From Thoreauomyces humboldtii (Eukaryota; Chytridiomycota; Chytridiomycetes; Spizellomycetales; Powellomycetaceae), in contig JADGJA010000689.1 of assembly GCA_027596035.1 (NCBI GenBank), positions 1 to 12,479 on the forward strand: DNA of 12,479 nucleotides, written 5' to 3'. The translations under genes and the position numbers were made by a program. Of the stretch, positions 1 through 8,320 are shown piece after piece. Positions within the stretch are counted from its first letter, which is position 1. Each line of letters starts with the position of its first letter. The notes under the pieces were generated by a model, which saw only the letters and a list, made by a program, of their open reading frames with translations, had not been told where the DNA came from and did not search any database.

Positions 1-2
1 TG

Positions 3-250
3 GATCATGCACTCGTACTTCAATTGGATCTCCTGAACGGACTCAACCTCAACAACCTCGATATTCGCATCACAGCCTATTCGGATGCGGACTGGGCGGA
101 GGATAGGGACACAAGACGTTCCACCACCGGCTATCTCTTCTTCATCAACGGAATGCTAGTTAGCTGGATGTAGAGCTCCAGGCGACGGTCTCTCTCTCAT
201 CAACGGAGGCCGAGTACAAATCGCTCGCTGCAGCTGTTCGGCAGGCAGTT
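3..250 (+). mobile_element. Decayed Ty1/copia retrotransposon, RNase H fragment of pol
   Basis: In the frame beginning at base 3 the translation contains AYSDADWAEDRDTRRSTTGY followed by a short segment ending in LVSW, a classic copia-type RNase H block with its first catalytic Asp in SDADW. The frame hits a TAG stop at 171-173. The homology resumes in another frame from base 179 as QATVSLSSTEAEYKSLAAAV, which holds the conserved TEAEY glutamate. The element is therefore broken by a stop plus an indel and is a pseudogene. It enters the window from the left, so the rest of pol lies outside. After about base 250 the copia homology fades. Family assignment is firm; the exact right end is not. 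Confidence 0.88.
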
Positions 251-592
251 TGGCCAGCGCCCGAACCGAGACCTCTGGGAAGGGACGACTTCCAGGATAT
301 AAAGCACCCCGGTTGGCATTCCCCTCCCTCTTTTCTTTAAGGACTTACACAATAACACGGCAGAGCTTACACCGTACTCACGCTACATCGTAAGGTTATC
401 ATCTTCCAGCCTTGTGCTCCTTCCGAGGCACCAATCCGGCAGCCAACACCTGCCAACCAAGGACGTCGACTCTTCCTCCCGGAGCCCGTCAAGTCGCCGT
501 CACCGTCAAGGCGTGGCTCCAGCAGTATCTGAGGCTTCCCAGCAACATCGTTAACATCAATGTCCAACACTTACATCCTCCCTCCGGGGACT
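251..592. other. Retroelement-flanking stretch without a supported gene
   Basis: No gene can be supported here. It lies between the copia RNase H and the opposing Gag fragment and may contain LTR or leader sequence. A TATA-like box (TATAAA, 298-303) precedes a pyrimidine-rich tract, as in many LTR U3/R regions, but I cannot find paired LTRs or a convincing primer-binding site. A 38-codon + strand frame opens at ATG 560 (MSNTYILPPGTT...) and ends at 676. It overlaps a longer - strand frame, so at most one of the two is meaningful. Confidence 0.4.
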
Positions 593-802
593 ACAGTTGG
601 TGCTCAAACAACGTTGGCGTCAACAGTGCCGAGCTCCCTTTCACACAGGCGCTCTCAACATCTGTATGGATGTTAGCCAGGCGGACGACGTCCCTCATGT
701 CAGTAAGTCCGGCGGGCTCGGGAGGTAACGGCAGGATGTCGTCAGTATGGCCCGGTGCGCTATCGTCATTCAGGCGGGTGCTTGCACCAGCCCTGCCTAT
801 TC
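593..802 (-). pseudogene. Possible continuation of the Gag reading frame, shifted by -1
   Basis: Downstream of the Gag stop (799-797) the - strand remains open in the -1 frame to a TAG at 593-591. It encodes an acidic, proline-containing segment that includes RLNDDSAPGHTDD and, near the end, SSALLTPTLFEHQL. It could be the tail of Gag or the start of Pol, either after a frameshift mutation or by programmed frameshifting. I see no classical slippery heptamer at the overlap (the bases are GGATTTTCAGG) and no protease active-site motif. The + strand also has a short open frame here, so the call is weak. Confidence 0.3.
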
Positions 803-1497
803 CTGAAAATCCTGCTCCTGCCAGTCCATGGGCTCCTTCGAGCCGTTGGGACCCTCCCTGCCGCTGTCCGCGCTGCTACCGCCGGAATCCTCGTTGTGAA
901 GGTCGGCGAGGACCAGGTTGAGCGAGGCAACCCGTAGGCCCTTATCGACCTTGAGCTCCGGGCAGCGGGAGGCGAGATGGCCAGGGCGGAGGCAATTGCA
1001 ACATAGTCTGTCCTTGTATGCACTCTCCTCGTTGGCGCTGCGGACACGCTTTGCCGGCGCTGCCTGAGTCCTTGCGGCCTTGCGTGGACGCTTCTCGCGG
1101 GAGTCAACCTCCGCTGCCTCCGCGGCCTGCGCATACCGCTTCTTCGGGATCGTGATCTGTGGGTTAGCAAGATCGGCAGTCATATGGGCCGCGATCAGGG
1201 TGTTGACCAGCAGAATTTGGTCGTGGAGGGTGCCCCCGGGGTTGTCGACGCGCTTCTCGACGAGCTTGTGGGAAAGGTATCCTGCGGAGGTGGCCTCGCT
1301 AAGCTTGAACCCGGACTGGAAGATCAGGATGGACTCTTCCGGGCGGATGCGGTCGTCCGCCGCGACCCCTTCGCTGTTAGCCTCGCTGAGTACCTTCTCG
1401 AATGCGGAAACGTATTCCCCGATCTTGTCATCGGACCGGACAAGGAGCCGCTTCAGCTTGACGAGTGCAAGCTGCTTCAAGTTCTTCGGGTAGAACC

Positions 1498-1560
1498 GGT
1501 CAGTTGGCACCGAGCGCGTTTTTTTTCTCACCTTTTTGGTCAGTTGGCATAAAGCGCGTT
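1498..1560. repeat. Imperfect 23-bp direct repeat, 40-bp period
   Basis: Copies at 1498-1520 and 1538-1560 share GGTCAGTTGGCA, then three differing bases (CCG versus TAA), then AGCGCGTT. They are separated by a T-rich spacer. Both copies lie inside the Gag-like frame, but the 40-bp period is not a multiple of three, so they encode different peptides. This may be a local duplication made during insertion or decay of the element. Confidence 0.8.
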
Positions 1561-1590
1561 CCTTGAACTTACGGTACCGGTATGTCCCAC

Positions 1591-1598
1591 TATAAAAG
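1591..1598 (+). promoter_or_regulatory. TATA box of the short-chain dehydrogenase gene
   Basis: TATAAAAG stands 76 bp before the chosen ATG at 1667, a normal fungal TATA-to-start distance. It overlaps the first codons of the antisense Gag-like frame, so the core promoter lies at or inside the retroelement border. A CGGTACCG palindrome sits about 12-19 bp upstream. Confidence 0.5.
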
Positions 1599-1666
1599 CG
1601 TCCCTATTATTCATGCCGCTGTTGAGGCTTGGTCATGGACCGCGTGCCGCACGCGTCACAGAGAGC

Positions 1667-2587
1667 ATGAACCATCAAGCGAGTTCACCATCCGCTCTCC
1701 GTGTCTGGCTCATCACAGGGAGCACCTCAGGCCTCGGTCTCGCACTAACCAGTCACGCCCTCTCACAAGGCGATAATGTCATCGCCACCTCACGGTCCAA
1801 GGTGCCTTCGGGCGATCTCGCATCCCTCCTCGCCGCTCATCCAACCTCCTCCGTCTACATCCCACTTGACCTCTCCGTGTCAACCACCGTGATCAAGGAA
1901 ACCATCACCACCCAGATCCTCACGCTCGACAAGTTCGGAGGTCGAGTGGACGTGGTGGCGAATGTGGCAGGGTTCGCCGTCATGGGATCCCTCGAGCATA
2001 CCGACCTTTCGATACTGGGAGCCCGTCAGATGCAGACCAACTTCATGGGTCCCCTCGCCGTGATCCAGAGCATTCTCCCCCTCATGCGATCCCAAGGCAG
2101 CGGCACGATCATCAACGTGTCGTCCGCGCAAGGCCCGTGTCCGAGTCCCGCGAACGGAATGTACGCGGCTTCCAAGGCGGCGCTGGAAGCCGCGAGCGAG
2201 AGCTTGAGGGACGAGGTCCGTCCGTTCGGGATCAGAGTCGTGGTGGTGGTCCCTGGGGCGTTCAGGACCGGCTTCGCCGGAAGAGATGCGGCCACCTACG
2301 TGGATCCTGTGGGTCCTTATGCGGAGGAGGGACATCCCGTCGCGCAGAGGTTCGCGATGTTGGAGAAGTATGGAAGCGGCGCTGCCAAGGGGGATCCTGA
2401 GAAGGCTGCGAAGATCATGTGGGAGGCTGCGAGGGGCGTAGGGGAGGCCGGAAGACTCGTGCACGAGGAGAACCTACTGAGGCTCGTTCTGGGTCCTGAT
2501 TGCTGGTTGCGTGTGGATGAGAAGGTCACGGAGCTCAGGAGGACGGCAAACCTTTCGAGAAACCTGGCCGAGAGCACGAACTTGTAG
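1667..2587 (+). CDS. Short-chain dehydrogenase/reductase (classical SDR)
   Basis: This is a 306-residue NAD(P)-dependent oxidoreductase without introns. A Rossmann fold begins near residue 13: the cofactor motif TGSTSGLG is at residues 17-24 and R43 in TSRS suggests NADP(H). DLS at 68-70 and NVAG at 99-102 (usually NNAG) follow. The catalytic set is N125, S153 (in NVSS), Y166 and K170 (YAASK). The length and the extended C-terminal part after residue 185 fit the classical SDRs annotated in fungi as 17-beta-HSD-like or short-chain oxidoreductases. The substrate cannot be predicted. An upstream in-frame ATG at 1613 would add 18 poorly conserved residues; the ATG at 1667 is preferred because the Rossmann strand starts 12 residues later. 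It converges on the ATPase gene, with about 107 bp between stop codons. Confidence 0.93.
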   Translation: MNHQASSPSALRVWLITGSTSGLGLALTSHALSQGDNVIATSRSKVPSGDLASLLAAHPTSSVYIPLDLSVSTTVIKETITTQILTLDKFGGRVDVVANVAGFAVMGSLEHTDLSILGARQMQTNFMGPLAVIQSILPLMRSQGSGTIINVSSAQGPCPSPANGMYAASKAALEAASESLRDEVRPFGIRVVVVVPGAFRTGFAGRDAATYVDPVGPYAEEGHPVAQRFAMLEKYGSGAAKGDPEKAAKIMWEAARGVGEAGRLVHEENLLRLVLGPDCWLRVDEKVTELRRTANLSRNLAESTNL

Positions 2588-2651
2588 GCTCTACTTCTTA
2601 TGGACAATGCTATTCCTTCTTGTTCACGCGCAACCTACGTATCAGATTCAA

Positions 2652-2666
2652 AATAAACTAAATAAA
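2652..2666 (+). terminator. Tandem AATAAA polyadenylation signals of the SDR gene
   Basis: AATAAA occurs at 2652-2657 and 2661-2666 within a tandem 9-bp repeat (AAATAAACT twice), 65-80 bases after the SDR stop. The same AT-rich tract lies just beyond the stop of the converging ATPase gene (2695), so both genes may use this short spacer as a shared 3' end region. Confidence 0.55.
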
Positions 2667-2694
2667 CTAAGATGGATCTGCACCATGGTAGTCT

Positions 2695-5600
2695 TTACGA
2701 ACTCGCCCCCACTGTCCTCCACAAGAGTACGACTTGATAAAGCACTCTCACATCGTCATCACACAGCTCCACCGCCCGCTCGAGAGCTCCCAGCGCATCG
2801 GCATGTCTTCCCGTCTTCATGCAATCCCTTAGAACGAAACTCAGATCGTCAGCAAAAAGACTGCACAGTCAAATCTAATTGTGTCTCCCTCGCGGCATGG
2901 TCCCACCTGAACGCAAAGAGGAGTTCGTCGTACTCGTCCATGTCGTCGTCCGACCGGGTGCATCGACAGCGACGTATCGAATATGCTGTCGATGTGTGAC
3001 TTCCGTCCGGGCAAGCTAGTTGCAAGTGGCAAGGAGGACAACCCACGGAAGTCAGTTAGCGGTACGATGTAGAAACGGTCGTCGGATAGTAGGGAGTTGG
3101 CTTACCGGAAGGAAGAAGAATCTCGTCGTCCGTGGAGCCAGCTCGCAAGTCGCATTCAAGATCCTTCCCAAAGTCCATCGAAGGTTGTTGATCGTCCCCT
3201 TCGTCTTCGTCCGTATCCTCGGGGTCATCAATAGAGACTGTCAAGGGGTGACTTTCGGTGCGATCCCTACTCCTCGGGGTTGGCGATGGGGACGTAGATC
3301 CATGGGCTGAAGTTCCATGAAGAGTTTGACCGTTATCATCTGAATCTTCCAGGTCGCTATCCGGCACGACCCGTCGTGATCGCTTGAGCTTCCTCGTCAT
3401 CAGGACGCTTTCGTCGCTGACTTCATTGACGTCCAAATCGCTCAGATCGGCACCGGCAGGAGTCTCGCTCGACGCGGAGACCGGGTTCGAGAGAGGTGGT
3501 GAGTGGTTGAGAACGTCTAGCCCAGAAGTTGGATGCTTGTTCGGCCTTTGTGGATCAGGTCCTGGCTGATCCTTAGCGGCACCGCTATCGTTATCGTCGT
3601 CGTCGCTGACCAATACCGCTTGACGAATTCCCCTAGGTCTCCGTACTACAGGACTGGCTTCCTCCTCATCCAGATCGTCGATGATAAACGTCCGCTCTGC
3701 TATGGGCGCCGGCCCGCGAGTGGCTTGACCGTCGTCATCAGACTCGCTATTGACCAGCACGGGTTGCGTTGGACGTAACCGCTGCGGGGGTGACGGTGGT
3801 GGTGGCGACGATGGGGTATCGACGTTATAATAGGCGGGTGGAGAATCAGCCACCACGAACCTTTCCGGGTCTTTCCGTCTTGGTGTCACGAAAGCCTTTC
3901 TCCGTGTCCTGTCCAGATCCGATGAGTTCCTCCCATCATCTATCGAGAACCGTTGCATGGCATCGGTGACCATCCTCAACGCCTCATCGTCGTTGTCGCC
4001 TTTCGCCAACTCCTCCTGATCGGTGTACAACCTATCGTGTCGGCTCACGCCTCTTACGCCGTCCACCTTCTCCACCTCCTCGACCACAGCCCTACATCCC
4101 TTGGCGTCTTCCTCCCGAATCGAATGTCGTTGATCCAGGTAGGTTCTTGTCTCGCTGCATTCGGTATCACCCAGTACGAACATGTCCTTCATCTCCGCCT
4201 CCGTGAAGTACCTGGCATGACTCCCATGCTCCATGGCTGTCTTCGCCAGATAATCCTTCCTGACCTGGTTCCTGTAAATCTTCTCCTCGAGCGTACCGCA
4301 GGTGACGAGTCGGTAGACGACCACGTCGCGGGTCTGTCCCACCCTGTAGGCCCTGTCGACTGCCTGAGCGTCCCGTTTGGGGTTCCACGACGGGTCGTAG
4401 ACCAGTACGCGGTCCGCTCCCGTGAGGGTGATGCCGATAGCAACCTGGGTTGTCAGGAGGAAGACGGCGAACGGGGAGTCCGGGGAGTTGAAGAGGTTGA
4501 TGCGGAGTTGGCGTTCCTTTCGGTCCGTCACCGTGCCATCGATCCGGGTACATCGGAGGGCAGGATGAGATGGGGAGTGGGATGCGAGGATGCATCTTTC
4601 TAGGAGGTCCACCATGGTGCGGCTGGACGCTACCACCAGGGTTCGGTGTCCACCGTCGCGAAGGGTATGGAGGAGCTGGACCGCGACCGCCGTTTTGGCG
4701 CCTTGCCGCAGAAGCTTCTCCGTGTCGGTTGAACGCTGGTTCGCCACATCAGTGAGGTCCAAGGCAGCGCAATCCACGAGGTTCGATGAGAGGAGAGCGG
4801 GATGGTCACAGATCTTCTTGAGGCATCCCAAAGCGCTAAGTGGAGACCGCGTCGCCTGGGTCACCGCCTCGAACACGTTGAAGTCAGCGAGAAAAGCTTT
4901 GTAGAGCGCCAGTTGGGTCGGTGATAAGGCTACCCAGACGGCCAGCTCGGTTTTGCTCCCCAGAGGATTGTTAACCTTTTCGTCTCTTGGCTCACCATCC
5001 ACTGCCCCAGCATCGCCGTCCGCCATATTTCCTCCACCGACGTTACTCTTTAGCAGTGATGTCTTTTCTCGACGAATGAAATGCGGTGCGATGATATCTC
5101 GGAGGATCTGCGCGACCTGGTTGCCGATTTGCTTCTCCTCCAGAGTGGCGTCTCGCGCTTCTCCTTTTCGGATGTGGCTTCCAAAGTGTTTCATGAAGCT
5201 TCTTCGATTGGACAATAGCTTCCCGTCACATACCCAGTCAAAAAGTGACCCTGGAAAGAGTTTTTTAATCGTTAGAGAGAATGGCAATCGAAAACCGAAT
5301 CCAACAAGGAAACTGACAGAGTTCTTCAACGTTGTTTTGGATGGGAGTTCCCGATAGAAGGAGCTTATGTCGTGCGCGGAGACTGGCTACCGCCTGATAC
5401 TTTTGGGAATTCTGATTCTTTATGTAGTGTCCCTCATCTAGTTCCGTCGAAGAGTGTCAGAGTAAGAGATTTTCGACAAGTGACAGCCTGGCGGACCTCA
5501 TACCAAGGATGATATAATCCCAGATGTGCTTGCCATGAGCTCCTATGATGTCCGAGTTGACACGGATCTTGTCTGAAGAAATCGCAGGTACCGTCAGAAA

Positions 5601-6353
5601 GAATGGTACATTTTGGACCAGTGAAAGCATCGCCATTGTTACCTTCACATACCGTAGGTCGTCAGTAGAATTCCACCCTTTTCGATGACCACGTTCAACT
5701 CTCTTCTGATGGCCGCGGCGGGACCATGGAACACCTTGACTCGCATGTTGGGAAACCAAGTTTTGAACTCGGTCTTCCACGTCTCGAGCAGACCCAGAGG
5801 CCTATCCGCATGGAAGGTTAGGTTCCAGTACGATGCCAAGCTCCGATCCTTGCTTCTTTTGTATTTTGCCAACGCACATTCCGATCAAGATGTGACGAGT
5901 CTTTCCCGAGACGAAGAGTCCGCAGAGGTAGGCGATGACCTGGATCGTCTTCCCCATTCCCATGTCGTCCGCGAGAATGCCTGATAAGCGCGTTATTATT
6001 GATGATGAGCTTCCGTCGAGTTCCATGGTCGAAGAACTCCCGAGGATGATCATGTTCTCCCTCACCTCCCAAGTCTCCGTCACCGCGTGTGTGCAGACTC
6101 CACATCCAGACGATTCCAGCTCTCTGGTGTGGGAAGAGGCGGTCGTAGAGGCCGGTTGGAAGTTTGTATCCCTCTTGTGAAAGATTGGGTTAGAGGTCTG
6201 CCTGGGAGAGACATGCTGCTGTTCCTCGAGGAAAAGCCCGATACCGTTCAGTTCGTGGAAGCCAGCCCCGTTGGATCGCCAGACGACTTGAGCTGCGCTT
6301 TGACAAAGGGCGGCTTCATCCTCCGGATGGTCGATATCGTTGCCCGCCAGCAT
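2695..6353 (-). CDS. ERCC6L: SNF2-family DNA translocase, ERCC6L/PICH subfamily (9 exons)
   Basis: Predicted exons: 6353-6245, 6173-6066, 5980-5878, 5801-5653, 5572-5504, 5437-5318, 5250-3106, 3015-2907 and 2860-2695. They join in frame to 1025 residues. N-lobe motifs: Walker A DDMGMGKT (77-84), DEGH (180-183), SGTPIQNN (208-215). C-lobe motifs: RIDGTVT (about 455-461) and DRAYRVGQ with its Arg finger (about 518-525). PICH-like signatures are TRSPLSALGCLKKICDHP (about 353-370), the RYFTEAEMKDMF stretch, and SRHDRLYT (about 622-629). A long acidic, disordered region follows (about 640-960), then a C-terminal TPR-like repeat (about 976-1021: MKTGRHADALGALERAVEL). In animals PICH is a DNA translocase that coats ultrafine anaphase bridges with BLM and topoisomerase II. 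The fungal role is inferred. The N-terminal TPR of animal PICH is not seen: only 36 residues are encoded in exon 1, with an in-frame TGA upstream (6359-6357). The donor of the last intron is uncertain. A CSB/Rad26-like relative is the alternative, but the C-terminal pattern favours PICH. Confidence 0.88.
3191..3859 (-). other. Acidic disordered region with a series of SUMO-interaction-like motifs
   Basis: Within the large exon of the ATPase, short runs of branched hydrophobic residues next to Ser/Asp/Glu clusters recur: FVVADS, PVLVNSESDDD, TFIIDDLDEEE, AVLVSDDDDND, RRVVPDSDLEDSDD and LTVSIDDPEDTDEDE (protein residues about 684-906). This hydrophobic-plus-acidic pattern is the established form of SUMO-interacting motifs, and animal PICH is known to carry functional ones. 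RRVVPDSDLEDSDD also resembles the conserved RRIVSDGEDED patch of the vertebrate protein. SUMO binding itself is inferred. Confidence 0.55.
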
Positions 6354-6785
6354 GGGTCAATGACTAGTGCTCTACGATTCTTCCAATGTCGACCAAAGTA
6401 GCACTCCAGCGGGATAGGTTCACAAGTTCACTTGTCCGAACGGGCAGACGGGGAGGAGGGAAGTGGGCTGTCCGAGGGTCACAACGCGTTTTCGTGCGTG
6501 TCCGCTATATTACTGCGCAGCACAGCCGTGATTTAATCGCTTTGTACTTCGCTCTGCATACAAGCCATGCATGATCCATGCGCCTTCGCGGTTTCAGCTT
6601 GTTGTATTCCTTGTACTAGTCCATGTTTACTACTGAGAATCTCAGATTTACTGTGCTGTATTTCCGTTGAAGTTTCATGATGAAGGACCCAGTTCCCAAA
6701 CCACTCTACTTTTGTACGCTACACTGACCACAAGAATTGTTCCCAGAGGTACCCCACCACCTTCCTCTGACATCGAAGGAGTCCC
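6354..6785. other. Spacer between the aldo-keto reductase and ATPase genes
   Basis: These 432 bases separate two genes that both read leftwards. They must hold the 3' UTR of the aldo-keto reductase and the promoter of the ATPase. No canonical AATAAA for the reductase and no protein-like frame are visible. The only notable element is an ACGCGT hexamer, listed separately. Confidence 0.6.
6484..6489. promoter_or_regulatory. MCB-like ACGCGT hexamer upstream of the ATPase
   Basis: ACGCGT lies about 131 bp before the ATPase start codon. This is the core of the MluI cell-cycle box bound by fungal MBF at G1/S genes, which would suit a chromosome-segregation gene. The hexamer also occurs at 1651-1656 and 11590-11595, about the chance rate for this window, so the link is suggestive only. 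Confidence 0.25.
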
Positions 6786-8050
6786 TCACAGCGCAGGAGT
6801 GTCGGCAAACACACTGCCCATCTGCGCCTCCATGTAACGGGTTCCGCTAACCTCGGCCTTGTCGACGATGACCCTGATCTCCTGCACCTCCTCCTTGGTG
6901 AGCTTCACATCGAGCGACCTTACGTTCTCGATCAGACGGTCAATCTTGGTCGTGCCTAGATTTGTGGGTGAGTCGATTTGGAATGCATCGTCAGCAATGG
7001 ACTGTCAAATACCGACGTCACAAGGTGCAAAGAACTGCTGTTACCTGGGATGGGGAAGATGTCGTCTCCCTGCGCGAGCAACCAGGCGAGGGTGAGCTGA
7101 GTTGGCGTCACGTTCTTGCGCTTCGCAATGGCCGAGATGTCGTCGACGAGCTTGAGGTTCTTTCCAAAGTTCTCCTCCGAGAAGCGGGGGTTGGAGAGAC
7201 GGAAATCGTCCGCGTCGAGGTCAGCTCGGGATCGGAGCTGGCCGGAAAGCATGCCGCGACCGATGGGGCTGTGGCAAGGAAACCGGGCATTCCGTTAGCG
7301 AGCCAGCATTGGCCATCTTCCGCAATTTCCCCCTCTTACCTGTAAGCCACGATGGCGACGCCGAGCTCCCGAGCGGTGGCGAGGAGGTTCACGTTGGGGT
7401 GTTCGATATCAAGTGACCAGGGCGAGTACTCAATCTGGACGGCGGTGATGTGGTGGATCTTGCAAGCACGCCGGAGGGACTCTGCCGAGCACTCGGAGAG
7501 TCCAATGTACTTGACCTTGCCCTCCTCCACCAGCTCCTTCATAGCTCCTACCGTCTTCTCAATGGGAGTCTTCCTGTCCAGACGATGGCAATAGTAGAGA
7601 TCGATGTGATCGACTCCCAATCGCTTCAGACTCTTCGCGCAGGCAGCCTTGCAGTACTCTGGACTGGAGTCAATGGTGTATTTCCCGTCCACGACAAGGT
7701 TGGCGAACTTTGTGGCGAGGAAGATGTCATCCCGCTTGCCGGGGTTAGCCTTGAACCAGGAACCGATGAGGTCCTCGTTGTCCTTGTACATGTCGGCTGT
7801 GTCCCAGAAGAGCTCGCCGGTTTCGTAGGCTGCTGTGAGGACGGCATGGCGTTCAGGGTCCTGCTCATCCGAGAGCGTGAGTATAAAGCGATGCACAAGG
7901 GGAAGGATGAGGCTGTTATCGGGCGAGGAAACGTACGGGCTTGACGGGGCCGTAGAAGGCGCTCAGGCCCATCGCGCCGAAGCCGAGGGCGGTGACGGAT
8001 GGACCGTTCTTTCCGAGGGTGCGCGTGGGAAGCTTTGCTGCAGGTGCCAT
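6786..8050 (-). CDS. Aldo-keto reductase (4 exons)
   Basis: Exons 8050-7937, 7860-7340, 7268-7045 and 6955-6786 join in frame to 342 residues. The product is a cytosolic NADPH-dependent carbonyl reductase of the AKR superfamily with a TIM-barrel fold. The start MAPAAKLPTRTLGKNGPSV leads into GFGAMGLS. The catalytic tetrad is complete: D58 and Y63 (WDTADMY), K89 (ATKF) and H130 (YYCHRLD). IEYSPWS, AYSPIGRGML (across an intron) and LAWLLAQGDDIFPIPGTT (across an intron; cofactor-binding end) are standard AKR landmarks. It is closest to the fungal yakc/pyridoxal-reductase-like AKRs; the substrate is unknown. Introns are about 71-89 nt. The first acceptor is GAGCAG, so one Gln may be gained (343 residues). 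The start codon faces the divergent flavoprotein gene. Confidence 0.95.
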
Positions 8051-8320
8051 GATGCTGATGAATGAAGGGGAGGTGGATATGCGAGTAGCTGCGGGGAAGA
8101 AAGCTGTACGAGTCGCCCGGGAAAAGGTGAGAAACCTCCAGGGACAGAGAACCTGCCACGTCACCACAGACAGACGACGCTTGTTGGAATTATACGTAGT
8201 CATCCCGCTCACACACGTCCGCTTGGTTCGGACACCGCATCGCCCACGACCGACACCCTTATTATCCCTCTCGGTGCGAGGAGACGCAGGTTCCCAAGTT
8301 CCAACGACGTCGCCGGCAGC
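8051..8320. promoter_or_regulatory. Bidirectional promoter of the aldo-keto reductase and flavoprotein genes
   Basis: Only 270 bases separate the divergent start codons (8050 on -, 8321 on +). The spacer contains CCACGTCA at 8156-8163 (reverse TGACGTGG), an ACGT-core sequence of the kind bound by bZIP factors, and a GACGTC further right close to the flavoprotein start. AT-rich TATA-like stretches are weak. Shared control is an inference from spacing. Confidence 0.5.

Larger units (their letters stand above)
797..1603 (-). mobile_element. Retrotransposon Gag-like fragment with CCHC zinc knuckle
   Basis: The frame is open from codon 1603-1601 (just after tandem TAA and TAG stops) down to TAG at 799-797, about 268 residues. 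The N-terminal half is helical and charged (YRKFKERALCQLTKK near the start, then FYPKNLKQLALVKLKRLL) and resembles the Gag capsid/UBN2 region. A basic linker follows, then a zinc knuckle CNCLRPGHLASRC preceded by a Cys, giving C-x2-C-x4-H-x4-C at about 962-1003. The tail is acidic. No ATG lies at the left-hand start, so the fragment is probably 5'-truncated. It faces the copia RNase H in the opposite direction, so the two pieces belong to different insertions or to a rearranged one. Ty1/copia versus Ty3/gypsy origin is not clear from Gag alone. Confidence 0.75.

Noticed and set aside
412..921. 169-codon + strand frame over retroelement remains
   Set aside because: It lacks an ATG start, has biased shadow-like composition and overlaps the Gag zinc-knuckle region on the other strand.
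766..1170. 134-codon - strand frame rich in Arg
   Set aside because: It is a different frame within the Gag region, Arg-rich from GC content, while the adjacent frame carries the CCHC knuckle.
3953..4603. 216-codon + strand frame
   Set aside because: It is antisense to the helicase C-lobe of the ATPase and shows no domain of its own.
3056..5329. Single 757-codon ATPase frame taken as a complete gene
   Set aside because: Its first 26 codons are mostly intron (start would be TTG), and the motif I-III exons lie upstream. The stop at 3056 falls inside a predicted intron.
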